Source: Valencia hispanica (lineage: Eukaryota; Chordata; Actinopteri; Cyprinodontiformes; Valenciidae). From it: a DNA stretch of 64,000 nucleotides. Below are positions 12,750-24,769 of this stretch, in pieces. The translations under genes and the position numbers were made by a program. The DNA is taken from contig OY747712.1 in NCBI GenBank assembly GCA_963556495.2, positions 17,696,735-17,760,734 of the forward strand, in the 5' to 3' direction. The notes under the pieces were generated by a model. The model was not told the origin of the DNA. It searched no databases and worked only from the letters and a program-made list of their open reading frames with translations. Every line of letters begins with the position of its first letter. The stretch's first letter is position 1.

Positions 12750-14265
12750 AATTCTATTCAAAAATACTTTATTGATTCCAGAGGGAAATTAAGTGTTGTT
12801 GTAGTTCATACAATTAATTATTTAAGGAGTTGTTGTAGATCACGATGGCTGTGGGCAGGAAGGATCTCCTGTAGCGGTCTGTGTTGCAGTGAAACTGAAG
12901 AAGCCTCCAACTGAAGACACTCTGTTGTCGCAGGATAGTCTCGTGAAGAGGATGCTCAGGGTTGCTCATCATTTTTTTATTTTATGAAGAATCCTTCTTT
13001 GCATTATCATCTCCAGATGTTCCACAATTGTTCCCAGAACAGAAACAGCCTTCTTTATCAAGTTGCTTAGCCTTTTTAAATCCCTGGCTCTGATGCTGCT
13101 ACCTAAACAGATAATGGCTGAAGACAACAGACTTGTAGAACATCTGCAGCATCTTGGTGCAAACCTTGAAGGACCTAAGCTTCCTCAAGAAGTACAGTCT
13201 GCTCTGTCCCTTCTTGTAGATGGTTTCACTGTTGCGCCTCCAGTCCAGTCTGTTGTCAAGGTGAACTCCGAGGTATTTATACTCCTCAACCACCTCCACT
13301 TCTTCTCCCATGATGAAAACAGTGTTTGACTTATCCCTGTTTCTTCTGAAATCTACAATCATCTCCTTTGTTTTGCTCACATTTAAGGTAAGACGATTGT
13401 TTCCACACCATGTCACAAACCAGTCCACCAGCTCTCTGTATTCAGCGTGTAGTCCATCTCTGATACACCCGACAATTGCAGAGTCATCTGAGTATTTCTG
13501 CAGATGACAGGTCTCTGATTTGTACTGGAAGTCTGAGGTGTACAGAGTAACAAAGGAATGGTGAGAGTACGGTCCCCTGTGGTGCTCCTGTGCTGCTGAT
13601 CACCTGGTTTGACACACAATCCTTCAGTCTCACAAACTGTGGTCTGTTTGTCAGGTAGTCGTTGATCCAGGAGATTGTTGAAGGCTCCACCTGTGTCTTC
13701 AGGAGTTTCTGACGAAGCAAATCAGGCTGAATTGTGTTAAATGCACTGGAGAAATGAAAGAACATGATCCTCAGAGTGCTGCCTGAATGATGGCATCTTC
13801 AACTCCAATTTCACAGCGATAAGCAAACTGCAGCTTGTTTGCTTATTCAGGTGGGCCAACAGGAGTCTCTCCAGGACCTTCATGATGTGGGATGTCAGGG
13901 CAACAGGTCTATAGTAATTGATGACTGATGGCTGAGTTCTCTTTGGTACTGGAACAAGGCATGATGTCTTCCACAACACTGGAACCTTCTCCTGAGTTAG
14001 GCTAAAGTTGAAGAGGTGCTGCAGAATCCTACAGAGCTGCCCTGCACAGGCCTTCAGGACTCTGGGGCTGACACCATCTGGACCTGCAGCCTTGTTCTGG
14101 TTCAGTTTCTCCAGCTGCCTCTTCACCTGATGTTTAGAGACAGACAAGTAGGAGGGGAGGCTAAGGGGGTAGCAGCATCTCCTGACTTGGTTGAAGACAA
14201 ACTTGTGGAAGCAGAAGAGTCCATGGCTGAGGTGAAGGATAAAACATCAAAAAACATGAGATGAC
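12750..14265 (-). mobile_element. Decayed non-LTR retrotransposon (LINE) with reverse transcriptase
   Basis: Minus-strand RT text runs over three frames: 14147-13737 (NKAAGPDGVSPRVLKACAGQ and the RPVALT block), 13765-13484 (GAPQGTVLSPFLC) and 13430-13099 (LNVSKTKEMIVDFRR). The catalytic box reads as YSDD near 13470-13480. The 3' end at 12760-12800 has the TTTATTGATTCCAGAGGGAA tail common in fish LINEs. Frameshifted; clade probably CR1/L2/Rex-like. Confidence 0.88.
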
Positions 14266-14727
14266 AGGAAAGCTGTTCAGTTGATTTATACTAAAAAAGA
14301 CTGAAGCAAAAATATCTCTTGTGCCATTGGCACCATTTACTTGTGGAAAATCAATGCAAATAATGCATCAACACAGGTAGAGCCACGACTAAAACTAGCT
14401 ATCCTATTGAATATAATATTTAAAAACATTGCAATGTCAACACAGTTTTTGACCCCTATGGAGTGGCTGAAGAACCATACTTGGATCTGGAGCTTCAGGT
14501 TGCAGACACCTTTTCTAGGCTCACCAAAGCCCAACTCCTCCATCTACCCATGCTAAGATCCACTGCCACCTGATTCAGGCAGTGGTTAAAATATTTGACT
14601 GAGAAATGGGATGCTATGTCAGAGAAGCTGATTCACTACATGCTCCTGGATTGCTCATACTTGCACATACATATGCCTTTATATGTCATGTAAAGCTATC
14701 ATACCTACAGCAGATGTCAGCATACAG

Positions 14728-16230
14728 TGGCTTGCAAAAGTATTCGGCCCCCTTGAACTTTTCCACATTTTGTCACATTACAGCCACAAACGTGAATCTA
14801 TTTTATTGGAATTCCACGTCAAAGACCAATACAAAGTGGTGTTTACGTGAGAAGTGGAACGAAAATCATACATGATTCCAAACATTTTTTACAAATAAAT
14901 AACTGAAAAGTGGGGTGTGCGCAATTATTCAGCCCCCTGAGTCAATACTTTGTAGAACCACCTTTTGCTGCAATTACAGCTGCCAGTCTTTTAGGGTATG
15001 TCTCTACCAGCTTTGCACATCTAGAGACTGAAATTCTTGCCCATTCTTCTTTGCAAAACAGCTCCAGCTCAGTCAGAGATCGTTACCTGCACTCATGTAT
15101 ATAACAATCTGTTTAGCATATTATATTTTTATTTAAGTGTTTGTCTGTTTGTTCTTGGATGTTTGCACAAAGTACCACAGCAATTTACTAATGTTGTAAA
15201 CCTACCCAACATTTGGCAATAAAACCCTTTCTGATTCTGATTCTGATTCTGATTAGATGGACAGCATTTGTGAACAGCAGTTTTCAGATCTTGCCACAGA
15301 TTCACGATTATATTTAGATCTGGACTTTGACTGGGCCATTCTAACACATGGATATGTTTTGTTTTAAACCATTCCATTGTTGCCCTCGCTTTATGTTTAG
15401 GGTCGTTGTCCTGCTGGAAGGTGAACCTCCGCCCCAGTCTCAAGTCTTTTGCAGACTCCGAAAGGTTTTCTTCCAAGATTGCCCTGTATTTGGCTCCATC
15501 CATCTTCCCATCAACTCTGACCGGCTTCCCTGTCCCTGCTGAAGAGAAGCACGCCCAGAGCATGATGCTGCCACCACCATATTTGACAGTGGGGATGGTG
15601 TGTTCAGAGTGATGTGCAGTGTTAGTTTTCCGCCACACATAGCGTTTTCCATTTTGGCCAAAAAGTTCCATTTTGGTCTCATCTGACCAGAGCACCTTCT
15701 TCCACATGTTTGCTGTGTCCCCCACATGGCTTGTGGCAAACTGCAAACGGGACTTCTTATGGTTTTCTTTTAACAATGGCTTTCTTCTTGCCACTCTTCC
15801 ATAAAGGCCAACCTTGTGCAGTGCACGACTAATAGTTGTCCTATGGACAGATTCCCCCACCTGAGCTGTAAATCTCTGCAGCTCATCCAGAGTCACCATG
15901 GGCCTCTTGGCTGCATTTCTGATCAGCGCTCTCCTTGTTCGGCCTGTGAGTTTAGGTGGACGGCCTTGTCTTGGTAGGTTTACAGTTGTGCCATACTCCT
16001 TCCATTTCTGATTTATTCGCTTGAACTGTGCTCCGTGGGATGTTCAAGGCTTGGGAAATCTTTTTGTAGCCTAAGCCTGCTTTAAATTTCTCAATAACTT
16101 TATCCCTGACCTGTCTGGTGTGTTCTTTGGACTTCATGGTGTTGTTGCTCCCAACATTCTCTTAGACAACCTCTGAGGCCGTCACAGGGCAGCTGTATTT
16201 GTACTGACATTAGATTACACACAGGGGCAC
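14728..16230 (-). mobile_element. Tc1 transposon, minus orientation, missing its outer right terminal repeat
   Basis: The left end carries a Tc1 TIR (CAGTGGCTTGCAAAAGTATT). Transposase reads on the minus strand: N-terminal part 16137-15952 ([18 protein letters not shown]), then, after a frameshift, 15899-15260. Catalytic residues: first Asp in LWSDETK and second Asp in FQQDNDPKHKA. The third motif reads SPDLNIIVNLW, so the final Glu is Val. The far end runs into a (TA)n tract without a second TIR. A 5'-truncated LINE tail interrupts it at about 15078-15257. Confidence 0.9.
15078..15257 (+). mobile_element. Short LINE/SINE tail inserted in the Tc1 element
   Basis: About 180 bp that interrupts Tc1 sequence, breaking the transposase C-terminus. 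It ends in AATAAAACCC followed by tandem TTCTGA hexamers, the tail style of fish CR1/L2-like retroposons. Tc1 homology resumes with AGATGGACAGC. Coordinates are accurate to a few bases. Confidence 0.7.
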
Positions 16231-16264
16231 TATATATAACTCTAACTATATATAACTATATATA

Positions 16265-16345
<81 letters not shown>

Positions 16346-16380
16346 CTATATAACTATATATATATATATATATAACTATA

Positions 16381-16421
<41 letters not shown>

Positions 16422-16501
16422 ATATATATATAGCTATATATATAACTATATATATATATATAGTCATATATATATCTATATAGATATAGATATAGATATA
16501 T
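16229..16501. repeat. (TA)n-rich microsatellite
   Basis: About 270 bp of nearly pure TA repeats interspersed with AACTATA and GATATA units, between two Tc1 elements. Possible hairpin or polymorphic site. Confidence 0.95.
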
Positions 16502-16502
16502 A

Positions 16503-18453
16503 GACAGTTGTGGCCAAAAGTTTAGAGAATTACATAAATATTGGAAATTGGAGAAGTTGCTGCTTAAGTTTTTTTTAACTCAGGTGAGAATGTTGACGAG
16601 CACAAGGCTGGAGATCATTAGGTCAGGCTGATTGGGTTAGAATGGCAGACTTTTGTCGGCTTCCCACCATAATATGCTCTGCAACTCACTTTCTACTCAG
16701 AGAGGTGGGGGCGCCGAACTCCAAAACCCCGGCGGGAACTGTTTCAAAATAAGACCCAGAACTGAGAGACAGAGAGTAAAACAACACACACAAACAGATA
16801 TCTGTTTCACATAGGACGCACCTGCAGATGGGAGCCAGAAAAGATCTGACTCGCTTCTCTACAAGGGTGTACCATTTTTATTACAGAAGAACAAAGAACA
16901 TATCACATGACTCCTCTCTCCTCCTTCTACATCTTGACAGATCATACATTTTCTCCAGGTCTCCTGACCTGGTTTTATAGCCGTACCATGAACTAGAGTT
17001 ATAACCGATCCTCCCTGCTTTCAGTTCATATCTTTACCCAAGAGTTTATTTACTTAAAACCTTAACCCCATAAAATACTGGTAAAGAGTCATGTTTTACT
17101 ACCCTGAATAATATAAACAGGCCTATTTACTTCTAAAGCTTACTAAAGATATAGTTAAAACATATGTACTGCATAATAAAAAATAGCCCCAAAAAAGTAG
17201 AATACAACACTTGACATGTTTAAAGGAGGGTGATACTTCAAATCATTGTTATTCCATTGTTAACCATGGTGACCTGCAAAGAAACGCGTGCAGCCATCAT
17301 TGCGTTGCATTAAAAAGGCTTCACAGGCAAGGATATTGTGGCTACTAAAATTGCACCTAAATCAACAATTTATAGGATTATCAAGAACTTCAAGGAAAGA
17401 GGTTCAATTCTTGTTAAGAAGGCTTCAGGGCGTCCAAGAAAGTCCAGCAAGCGCCAGGATCGTCTCCTAAAGAGGATTCAGCTGCGGGATCAGAGTGCCA
17501 CCAGTGCAGAGCTTGCTCAGGAATGGCAGCAGGCAGGTGTGAGCCCATCTGCACGCACAGTGAGGCAAAGACTTTTGGAAGATGGCCTGGTGTCAAGAAG
17601 GGCAGCAAGAAGCCACTTCTCTCCATAAAAAACATCAGGGACAGACTGATCTTCTGCAGAAAGTATGGTGAATGGACTGTTGATGACTGGGGCAAAGTCA
17701 TATTCTCCAATGAAGCCTCTTTCCGATGGTTTGGGGCATCTGGAAAAAGGCTTGTCCAGAGAAGAAAAGGTGAGCGCTACCATCAGTCCTGTGTCATGCC
17801 AACAGTAAAGCATCCTGAGACCATTCATGTGTGGGGTTGCTTCTCATCCAAGGGAGTAGGCTCACTTACAATTTTGCCCAAAAACACAGCCATGAATAAA
17901 GAATGGTACCAAAACACCCTCCAACAGCAACTTCTTCCAACAATCCAACAACAGTTTGGTGAAAAACGATGCATTTTACAGCACGACGGAGCACCCTGCC
18001 ATAAGGCAAAAGTGATAACTAAGTGTCTCGGGGACCAAAACGTTGAAATATTGGGTCCATGGCCTGGAAACTCCCTAGATCTTAATCCAATTGAGAACTT
18101 GCGGTCAGTCCTCAAGAGGCGGGTGGACAGACAAAAACCCACAAATTCTGACAAACTCCAAGATGTGATTATGAAAGAATGGGTTGCTATCAGTCAGGAT
18201 TTGGCCCAGGAGTTGATTGAGAGCATGCCCAGTCGAATTGCAGAGGTCCTGAAAAAGAAGGGCCAACACTGCAAATACTGACTCTTTGCATAAATGTCAT
18301 GTAATTGTCAATAAAAGCCTTTGAAACGTATAAAGTGCTTGTAATTATATTTCAGTACATCACAGAAACAACTGAAACAAAGATCTAAAAGAGGTTTTGC
18401 AGCAAACTTTGTGAAAAATATTTGTGTAATTCTCAAAACTTTTGGCCACAACT
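16503..18453 (+). mobile_element. Tc1 transposon with both terminal repeats, carrying a probable solo LTR
   Basis: Ends are inverted repeats: CAGTTGTGGCCAAAAGTTT at the left and its reverse complement ending 18453. Transposase starts near 17267 (MVTCKETRAAIIALH), has an early stop, continues at 17338-17628 and, after a frameshift, at 17610-18281. Catalytic motifs: FSNEASF, where the first Asp is Asn; LQHDGAPCHKAK, second Asp intact; SLDLNPIEN, Glu intact. The 5' untranslated part is interrupted at 16654-17209. Inactive. Confidence 0.9.
16654..17209 (-). mobile_element. Probable solo LTR (556 bp) nested in a Tc1
   Basis: This block splits a Tc1 5' region. On the minus strand it begins TGTTGTATTC and ends GAAGCCGACA, the TG...CA rule. 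Flanks are CTTT (16650-16653) and CTTG (17210-17213), an imperfect 4-bp target duplication. Composition is LTR-like: GC-rich near one end, with TATA-like and AATAAA-like words. No internal retroviral sequence adjoins it. The family is not recognised; it could be another insert type. Confidence 0.55.
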
Positions 18454-18564
18454 GTGTGTGTATATCTATATAGTGTGTGTAAGTGAATGGAAAAAACAAT
18501 TTCAAGAAATTTGTTTTTTCTCCTTTTAGACAAAGTTGAAACAAACCATTCTCCATAATTCATT

Positions 18565-19090
18565 TTTATTTAATATTCAGGATTGTGGACATTAATGGAC
18601 AAACAGCATGACAGCCAAAGAACACAAAAAAAACTGCAGAGTGTGGCACAACTGAAACCTACCAAGACCGTAACAATCAATCTCTATGTGAAACATGGTA
18701 GTGGCAGCATCATCTTTTATTCAGTAGATGAGGCAGAAATGGTCAGAGCTGATTGGGAGATGGATGAAGCTACATTTAAGAAATAAGACCTTTCAACAAA
18801 GCCAAAGCTGCAGTGGAACAGTTTAGATCAAAGTACAGTATATTCATGTGTTAGAGTGGCCTAATCAAAGTTCAGACTTAAATTGAATTGAGAATCTGTG
18901 GCAAGACTTTAAACATTGCTGCTCTCCATCCAATTTTAATCAGCCTAGGCAATTTTGCAAAGAAAATGGTAAAGACATATCACCCTCTAGATGTAGAAAG
19001 CTGGTTCTACACAGTGCTGATGCAGAAAAGCCGAATAACTGTTATACGGGTAAGAAAACATGAAAAATTTATAAATGCTGGATTTGGTTT
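18565..19090 (+). mobile_element. Tc1 fragment
   Basis: Degenerate plus-strand Tc1 transposase words, such as the KHGSGSIIF segment near 18690-18715 and the QDF...AALHP region near 18895-18925. Stops and frameshifts throughout; adjacent to the complete Tc1 at 16503-18453. Confidence 0.6.
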
Positions 19091-19789
19091 TGACCTTTCA
19101 CAAAAAAAGTCTACATTAAATGTGCCGTTTCAAGAATACAAAATGTAAAAAGGTTCAAGGAAAGCAAATGTGCCATTTGCTTTTTTAACCTTTAATATAC
19201 CGTAGTACCTAAAGCTCCTGTGAGTTGATGCATCCTGAATCAGTTTGCAGGGTTTCATGTACTACAGCTTTGTGTTAGACATATCTTCACAGGATGGTAC
19301 ACCATATAGTTTGTGGATTGTCCAAAGCTAAACAGTTTGCAAGTTTACAGGGAAAAAAAACAAATAGGTTTCGTCTGAACAAATTATTAAAATTAATTTA
19401 TGTGAATGATTATTACATTTGCCCAATTAGAAACTTAATTTCCATTTCAGAAAGATGTGTGCTTATGCAGCATAAATAAATATGGAGACAGGAAAAGCAT
19501 TAGTCTTTTAATAAAACCTTTGGCATCAATCACATTCTGTCCAGTAAAACCTTTGTGTTTGCGTTACCCCTGTGTGAGCAGCACTGGCACGTTAGCATCT
19601 GTTTGTCCAGACTTTCAGGATTAAACTGAACATCCCATGGAAACATGTTGAATAAAAAAAAAACAAAAAAAAAACCCTCGCGGAGAAATAAAAATGTACA
19701 CACGGTACTTGTTTTATAATTTCATTCAGCTTTTAAGAACGAAGAGTGAAAAGGTTACAGTCAGTGCCATAGAAACAACCAAAAATAAA

Positions 19790-20271
19790 TTATTTATTTT
19801 CCTACATTAAAAAAAATTAAAAATAGATTAGGTCTGAATGCGATTTGTTTCATGTCAACACAGTTGTTGGTGAAGTTTAGAACCATCACCTGAGAACCCT
19901 GTCAGAAACTGAGATGGCTCGATCAAGAAAATCAAGAAAAACAGCAGATGGCAGTGCCAACCGAATTTGTCGCTAACAAAATGAGGAATGGAGTTTGTTC
20001 GTCAGAAACCACAGAATCAACTCAGCAGTTCAAGGGAAACATGACAAAGAAAAAAAAAAAAAAAAGACACCAAGTCCCTCGACACCCATTCACACACCGC
20101 CCCCCCCCCCCCCATCCCATTTTTTCTACTTCAAACCCCAACATTGGGTCATGTCCCGATCCCAGAGAAAAGGATGCACAGCAGCCACAAAACCCCTGGG
20201 AATGGCAGGACAGTTTCTGTGGAAGGGGGGGGAGGGGTTAAAATTTTTGATAAACCTCTTTCAGCTACACC
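19790..20271 (-). other. Probable 3' untranslated region of the calreticulin gene
   Basis: Sequence immediately downstream of the calreticulin stop on the minus strand. It contains a poly-C/G run at 20099-20113 and poly-A runs. TTTATT at 19793-19798 is a minus-strand AATAAA poly-A signal candidate. Extent is a guess from that signal. Confidence 0.4.
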
Positions 20272-23200
20272 TCAAAGCTCATCTTTGGGCTTTGACTCGT
20301 CATCTTCATTTTCTGTAAGCATCTCCTCTGTCTCTTCTTCCTCCTCTGTCTCTTCTTCCTCCCCATCTTCTTCATCATCATCATCACCCTCGGTGGCTTG
20401 TTCCTTGTTCTTCTCCTCTTCCTCTTTTCGTTTTACCTCATCCTGCTCTTGCTTCATTTTCTTCTCTGGTTCCTGTGAAAAAGGTTGCAACAATCACAAA
20501 CAGCGCCTATTGATGGCTCAAAGGTCATTAAGTGTAATTTGTTCTTTTTCCTAATTTCTATTATAAGCGTTGTATTTATTCATTTGTAACATTTTATTAC
20601 TACCATTATAATTTTTTTCTATTTAAATCTCCTTTATGTTTGTTTTTTCTTATATTTATTTTTAACATCTTTTCACTATTATGTATGTCAATTTTCTGTC
20701 TATAACTCCCATTCTTAATTTTAATGGTTTGTTATTTAAGTTTTTTTTTTTCTCCCCAAACATTTTGACTAGTTTATTTTTCTATTTTTGGCTCATTACA
20801 TATACTTAACTATTTGCATAAAAAGTGCTCCTCCCATTAGTGTTTTTAATTAGAACTCTGGTTTTGTTTTTATGATGACAATTATACTTTGTTGGATTAC
20901 TACATCTATATTTTTATTTTCTAATGCAATATAGATAATGCTACTTATTCAAGGATTTTGTAACTTATTTTTAATTACTGTATTGTCATTATTTCTATTT
21001 TTAAAAAGGATCAAATTAGGAGGCTAATTTTTCAGCTGTGAAGAGTACTTGAATGTCTATTAAGGCTGACTTTCATTTAATTTACAATTAACTATTTTTG
21101 AGTTGAGTAGAAGGGGCTGCTCTCCCTCACATGTTCCTGTTTTATACAAGAGTTAAAAACAACAACCCTACCACTATACCTTTGTCACGCCCCATGTCTC
21201 CTTGCCGATGTCTTCTGCTTCCTTCACATCATCGGTGATCACAAAGTTGTCAAAGATCGTACCGGATTTCACCTAAGAGGCAGTCCCAAATGTTACACTG
21301 TATTCTGCTTTGTTTCTGTAATAACATTGCGCTAAGATAATCCTCTCCTCACCTGCCAAAGATCAAGGCCAATAACACCAATCTTGTCAAACTTGTAGAT
21401 GGTCGAATCAGGACTGTATTCAGGATTGTCAATTTCAGGATGCACCCATGCTCCCTTGTAGTTGGGGTTGTCGATCTGTTTGGGTTTCCACTCTCCCTGT
21501 GATACAGAACAAAGGCATGAAACAGGACGTCAGCACCACATCTGATTATAGAGGTTCACTAATCAGGCTTCACCTGGCTAATATAGAATTTTGGTTTCTT
21601 AAGGTCTGACCTGACAGTTAACATTTCCAGAATTTTTAACAATTACAAAATTATCCTAATTTAAAGCTTGCATGCCTTTATAGGCCCATAAATATTGACG
21701 TTCTATAAACAAAAACAACCACCCCCACTAATTTGGTATGCAACGGGTAATCAGAGCCTATCAAGGAAATATAGGCCCCGTTTGACCTCTAGCCCATTGA
21801 TTGGTGCATCTCCATCTGATCAACTACATGTGACTGTGGCCTACTTTGTACTCTGGGTTGGGGATCATAGGTGGCTCCCATTCTCCATCCATATCTTCAT
21901 CCCAGTCTTCAGGCTTCTTAGCATCGGGATCAGGAATATTTTCTGGTTTATCCCAGTCCTAAAAAACAACAACAATACAATTAAAGTTTCAAGTAAGAAC
22001 GTAAAATACTGCACTTAAAAAAAATGTGAGATGGCAGTAAAGTTATAGCATTAGGCCTATTCACCTCGGGTTTTGTGTCATCTTCATCGTCAATCTTAGG
22101 GCGGTCATCCCAGTCCTCGGGTTTCTTTGCCTCAGGATCCTTAATTTTCTTAGGGGGCAGGAAGTCCCAGTCTTCCTCCAGACTACCAGACTCTACCTTC
22201 TCATTGTCGATCTTCACCTCGTAGGTCTGATCTGGGTTCAGGATCAGCGTATACAGATGGGTCAGCTCATCGTCCTGTAAGGAAACAGTTGGGTTTAGCT
22301 TCTAGTGCAGCACTGAATGTAAATCTTCAGAAACAAAACCTTACCTTGCACTTAATCTCTTTTTTGATCAGGTGGTTCTTGCCCTTGTAATTAAAGATGA
22401 CATGGACTTTCTTGGTGCTGTAGCCACAGATGTCAGGACCTAGAGGACATGAACATGAAGACCACTTATTACCAGAAATTCATAGATTACATAACCAGCA
22501 TCATTTATTTCTTCTGTTTCTATTCTATTTATATGTACACTTCAATTTATTTATTTTTAAACAAACATTTTGATTATTTCTACCATTTTTGTTAGATCAA
22601 CTGATACATTTATTTTATGGCTAAAGTATTCCTATTATATATTTTTACCAGCTCTTTTTAATGTAAACTACCATTACTGTTTAATACCACAATTTTTTTA
22701 TTTTACAAATACAGCTGAAATATTCTCTTTACTTTTTAAGCTACTCAGACCTTTCACATAAAAAAAAAAAAGTACAGTAGTAGTTAAAATTTGAATCTGA
22801 TTTTAGTTTTAGAGAATGAACAAACAATGGTATTTATCATTACAAACATTTTTCTTACCAAACATGATGTAATATGAGGATTCTCCGTGCATTTCGGTCT
22901 GTTCCAAGTCAGAGGGGAAGACCTTCACATAGCCACCACCGCAGTCGATCTTCTGCTCATGCTTGACCGTAAACTGAATGACCAAAGGCTTCCCCTCGTT
23001 GCTGAAGGGGTCGAAGCGAGCAGAGACGGCGTAGAAACGAGCATCTTGGCTCGTCTGCAGACCTGAAGGAAAAGAAAAACACGTTAATCAAAGCAAACTT
23101 AACAGATTCATATTAATTACAGTTAAAAAGTGCTTAACTCCTTTACTGTTGATTAAGCAACCTGCTGCACAGACCCTCTTAAAAAGTGCCTTTTATTTAC

Positions 23201-24330
23201 CGTTGCATATTTGTGTGTAGCTTCCAGGATTACCATTCATAATGTAAAGGAAATACACCCTCAGTATCATTAACATGTAAATAATCTAAATGGAAAACTG
23301 CCACTCTCCTACAGTAGCAAATATAACCCTTAGACTAAATAAATTGATTTTTATAAATAAATCAAGTCTTTTAATCTAACCCTAAAAAGGCATATCATTG
23401 AACTTTTTATGGCAATAAAAATAAATGAAAGTTATTGCATTTGTCTGTAATTTGTCTCAATGCAAGTTGAGATGGACCACTTACCCCAGAAGTTTTTTTT
23501 TTAATCTAAAATTTCACCCAAAAACACATGAGCATTGTGTCCTTTGGAAGGTTATTTTACACTTGTTTGTTTTCACAAGCAACTCTATTGGAAAGGTAAC
23601 ATTTAAAAAAAAAAAAAAAAAAAGGTACGATAAGGCAAACATAAATTTAAAAAAAACATAGCAAAATAAGGATATAAATTATAGAGGAGTTTCTCTTTCG
23701 CTTTGTTTCAAAACTATACAAGGACCTGTCAGATTATCAACCCTGAAACATATGTCATTAACCTAAGCCCTTATGTGTTGCAGTGTTAACTAATGAACAT
23801 CTGCTTGGGCTAGATAATGTAATATTTTACCCTTGTCTTTCTCAGCATCTCCATAGAAGTTTCCAGCAGTCAGCTTCCACTCCCCATAGTCAGACTTGTG
23901 CTTGGAATTCACCCAGCGACTTCTCCATTCATCTGTCCGAAGAAGAATCATTCTGAAGGTTAGGACTTTCTAGAAATACATCAAAATCCAAGCCCTGATC
24001 CTTGACTCTAACATATTGTACGGTAATTATAACTATTTAGTTTCAGAACATGTGGTCGACAATAAAACCCCCAAAAGCTCAAGTTTGAAAGTTTTATTTG
24101 CGAGCTAAAAACCTATTTAGCTGACAAAAGTTAGCTTTTATCACAAAAACACACAACTAAAAATGTTAGCCTGTAACTTCGAATGATAGATGTCACAACT
24201 GTGTCGCAAATTTAAAATAAAATGGTCCAGTGTCACACTTACCACCGTCCAGAAACTCCTCCCGAAAATAAACCTTAGCGTGAACGCAGTATACTGCAAA
24301 TATTACCAAAACTAAACCTAAAAGCTTCAT
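20272..24330 (-). CDS. calr: Calreticulin, complete, nine exons, 416 aa
   Basis: Calcium-binding lectin chaperone of the ER lumen that helps fold monoglucosylated glycoproteins. Exons: 24243-24330, 23831-23932, 22859-23062, 22345-22439, 22065-22274, 21845-21958, 21353-21496, 21180-21272, 20272-20472; all phases agree. A signal peptide of about 18 residues ([18 protein letters not shown]) is followed by the globular N-domain with [14 protein letters not shown] and YIMFGPDICG. The P-domain has repeats of the KPEDWD type (three) and then GEWEPPM, GEWKPKQ and GAWVHPE. A second lectin segment contains [16 protein letters not shown], then a very acidic tail and the retention signal KDEL. Length matches the family. 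The eps15l1 neighbour resembles the human CALR3 locus, so the calr3 paralogue is possible; sequence alone does not settle it. Confidence 0.95.
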
Positions 24331-24485
24331 TTTCTCCTTTCAGCTGCTCGTCCCGCTAATCACAGAGGCACCTCCGGGCTAAACAGCAAGCAGATTGTGG
24401 AAGAAGGAAGAGAAGGGAATATTTTAGAGTGGCTACGGCGAACAGATGGCTGCCTCTGATTGGACGGCAGGATGGAGTGTCTGGA

Positions 24486-24504
24486 CCAATCACAGTGGAC
24501 CACG
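24486..24504 (+). promoter_or_regulatory. Perfect ER stress response element (ERSE)
   Basis: CCAAT at 24486-24490, nine bases, then CCACG at 24500-24504, an exact match to the CCAAT-N9-CCACG element bound by NF-Y with ATF6/XBP1. It lies about 155 bp upstream of the calreticulin ATG. A second CCAAT box on the opposite strand (ATTGG at 24459-24463) is followed after nine bases by CCATC, a weaker ERSE-like site. A TATA-like TAAAATA on the minus strand lies at 24420-24426. Confidence 0.85.
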
Positions 24505-24524
24505 AAAACACAGGAACAAGTGTC

Positions 24525-24695
24525 GAATGAAGCTAGATCAGCTGACAGTTTTTATGTCTTGTTGCACCTATCCACTAGGGGTGCTAAACTCAAATCCCAG
24601 TCTGTTTTGGATTCATGTCACATTTTGCATGAGGTTAGCCGCTTCATTTTTTTAAACAATGAATTGTTTTGTGATTGTTATTATTAGTATTATGA

Positions 24696-24765
<70 letters not shown>
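24525..24765. repeat. Dispersed repeat plus (TATC)n microsatellite, copy B (inverted)
   Basis: Reverse complement of the repeat at 12540-12705. The shared core is highly similar (for example CACCCCTAGTGGATAGGTGC in copy A). It ends in about 17 TATC units at 24696-24763. It begins about 20 bp beyond the ERSE of the calreticulin promoter. Confidence 0.9.

Positions 24766-24769
<4 letters not shown>

Noticed and set aside
20272..20472. Acidic repeats as a separate low-complexity repeat
   Set aside because: They are the normal high-capacity calcium-binding tail of calreticulin, in frame with KDEL.
20144..20554. 136-codon Ser-rich plus-strand open frame
   Set aside because: It is the antisense shadow of the acidic calreticulin C-terminus (GAA/GAG repeats read as TTC/TCC); no independent support.
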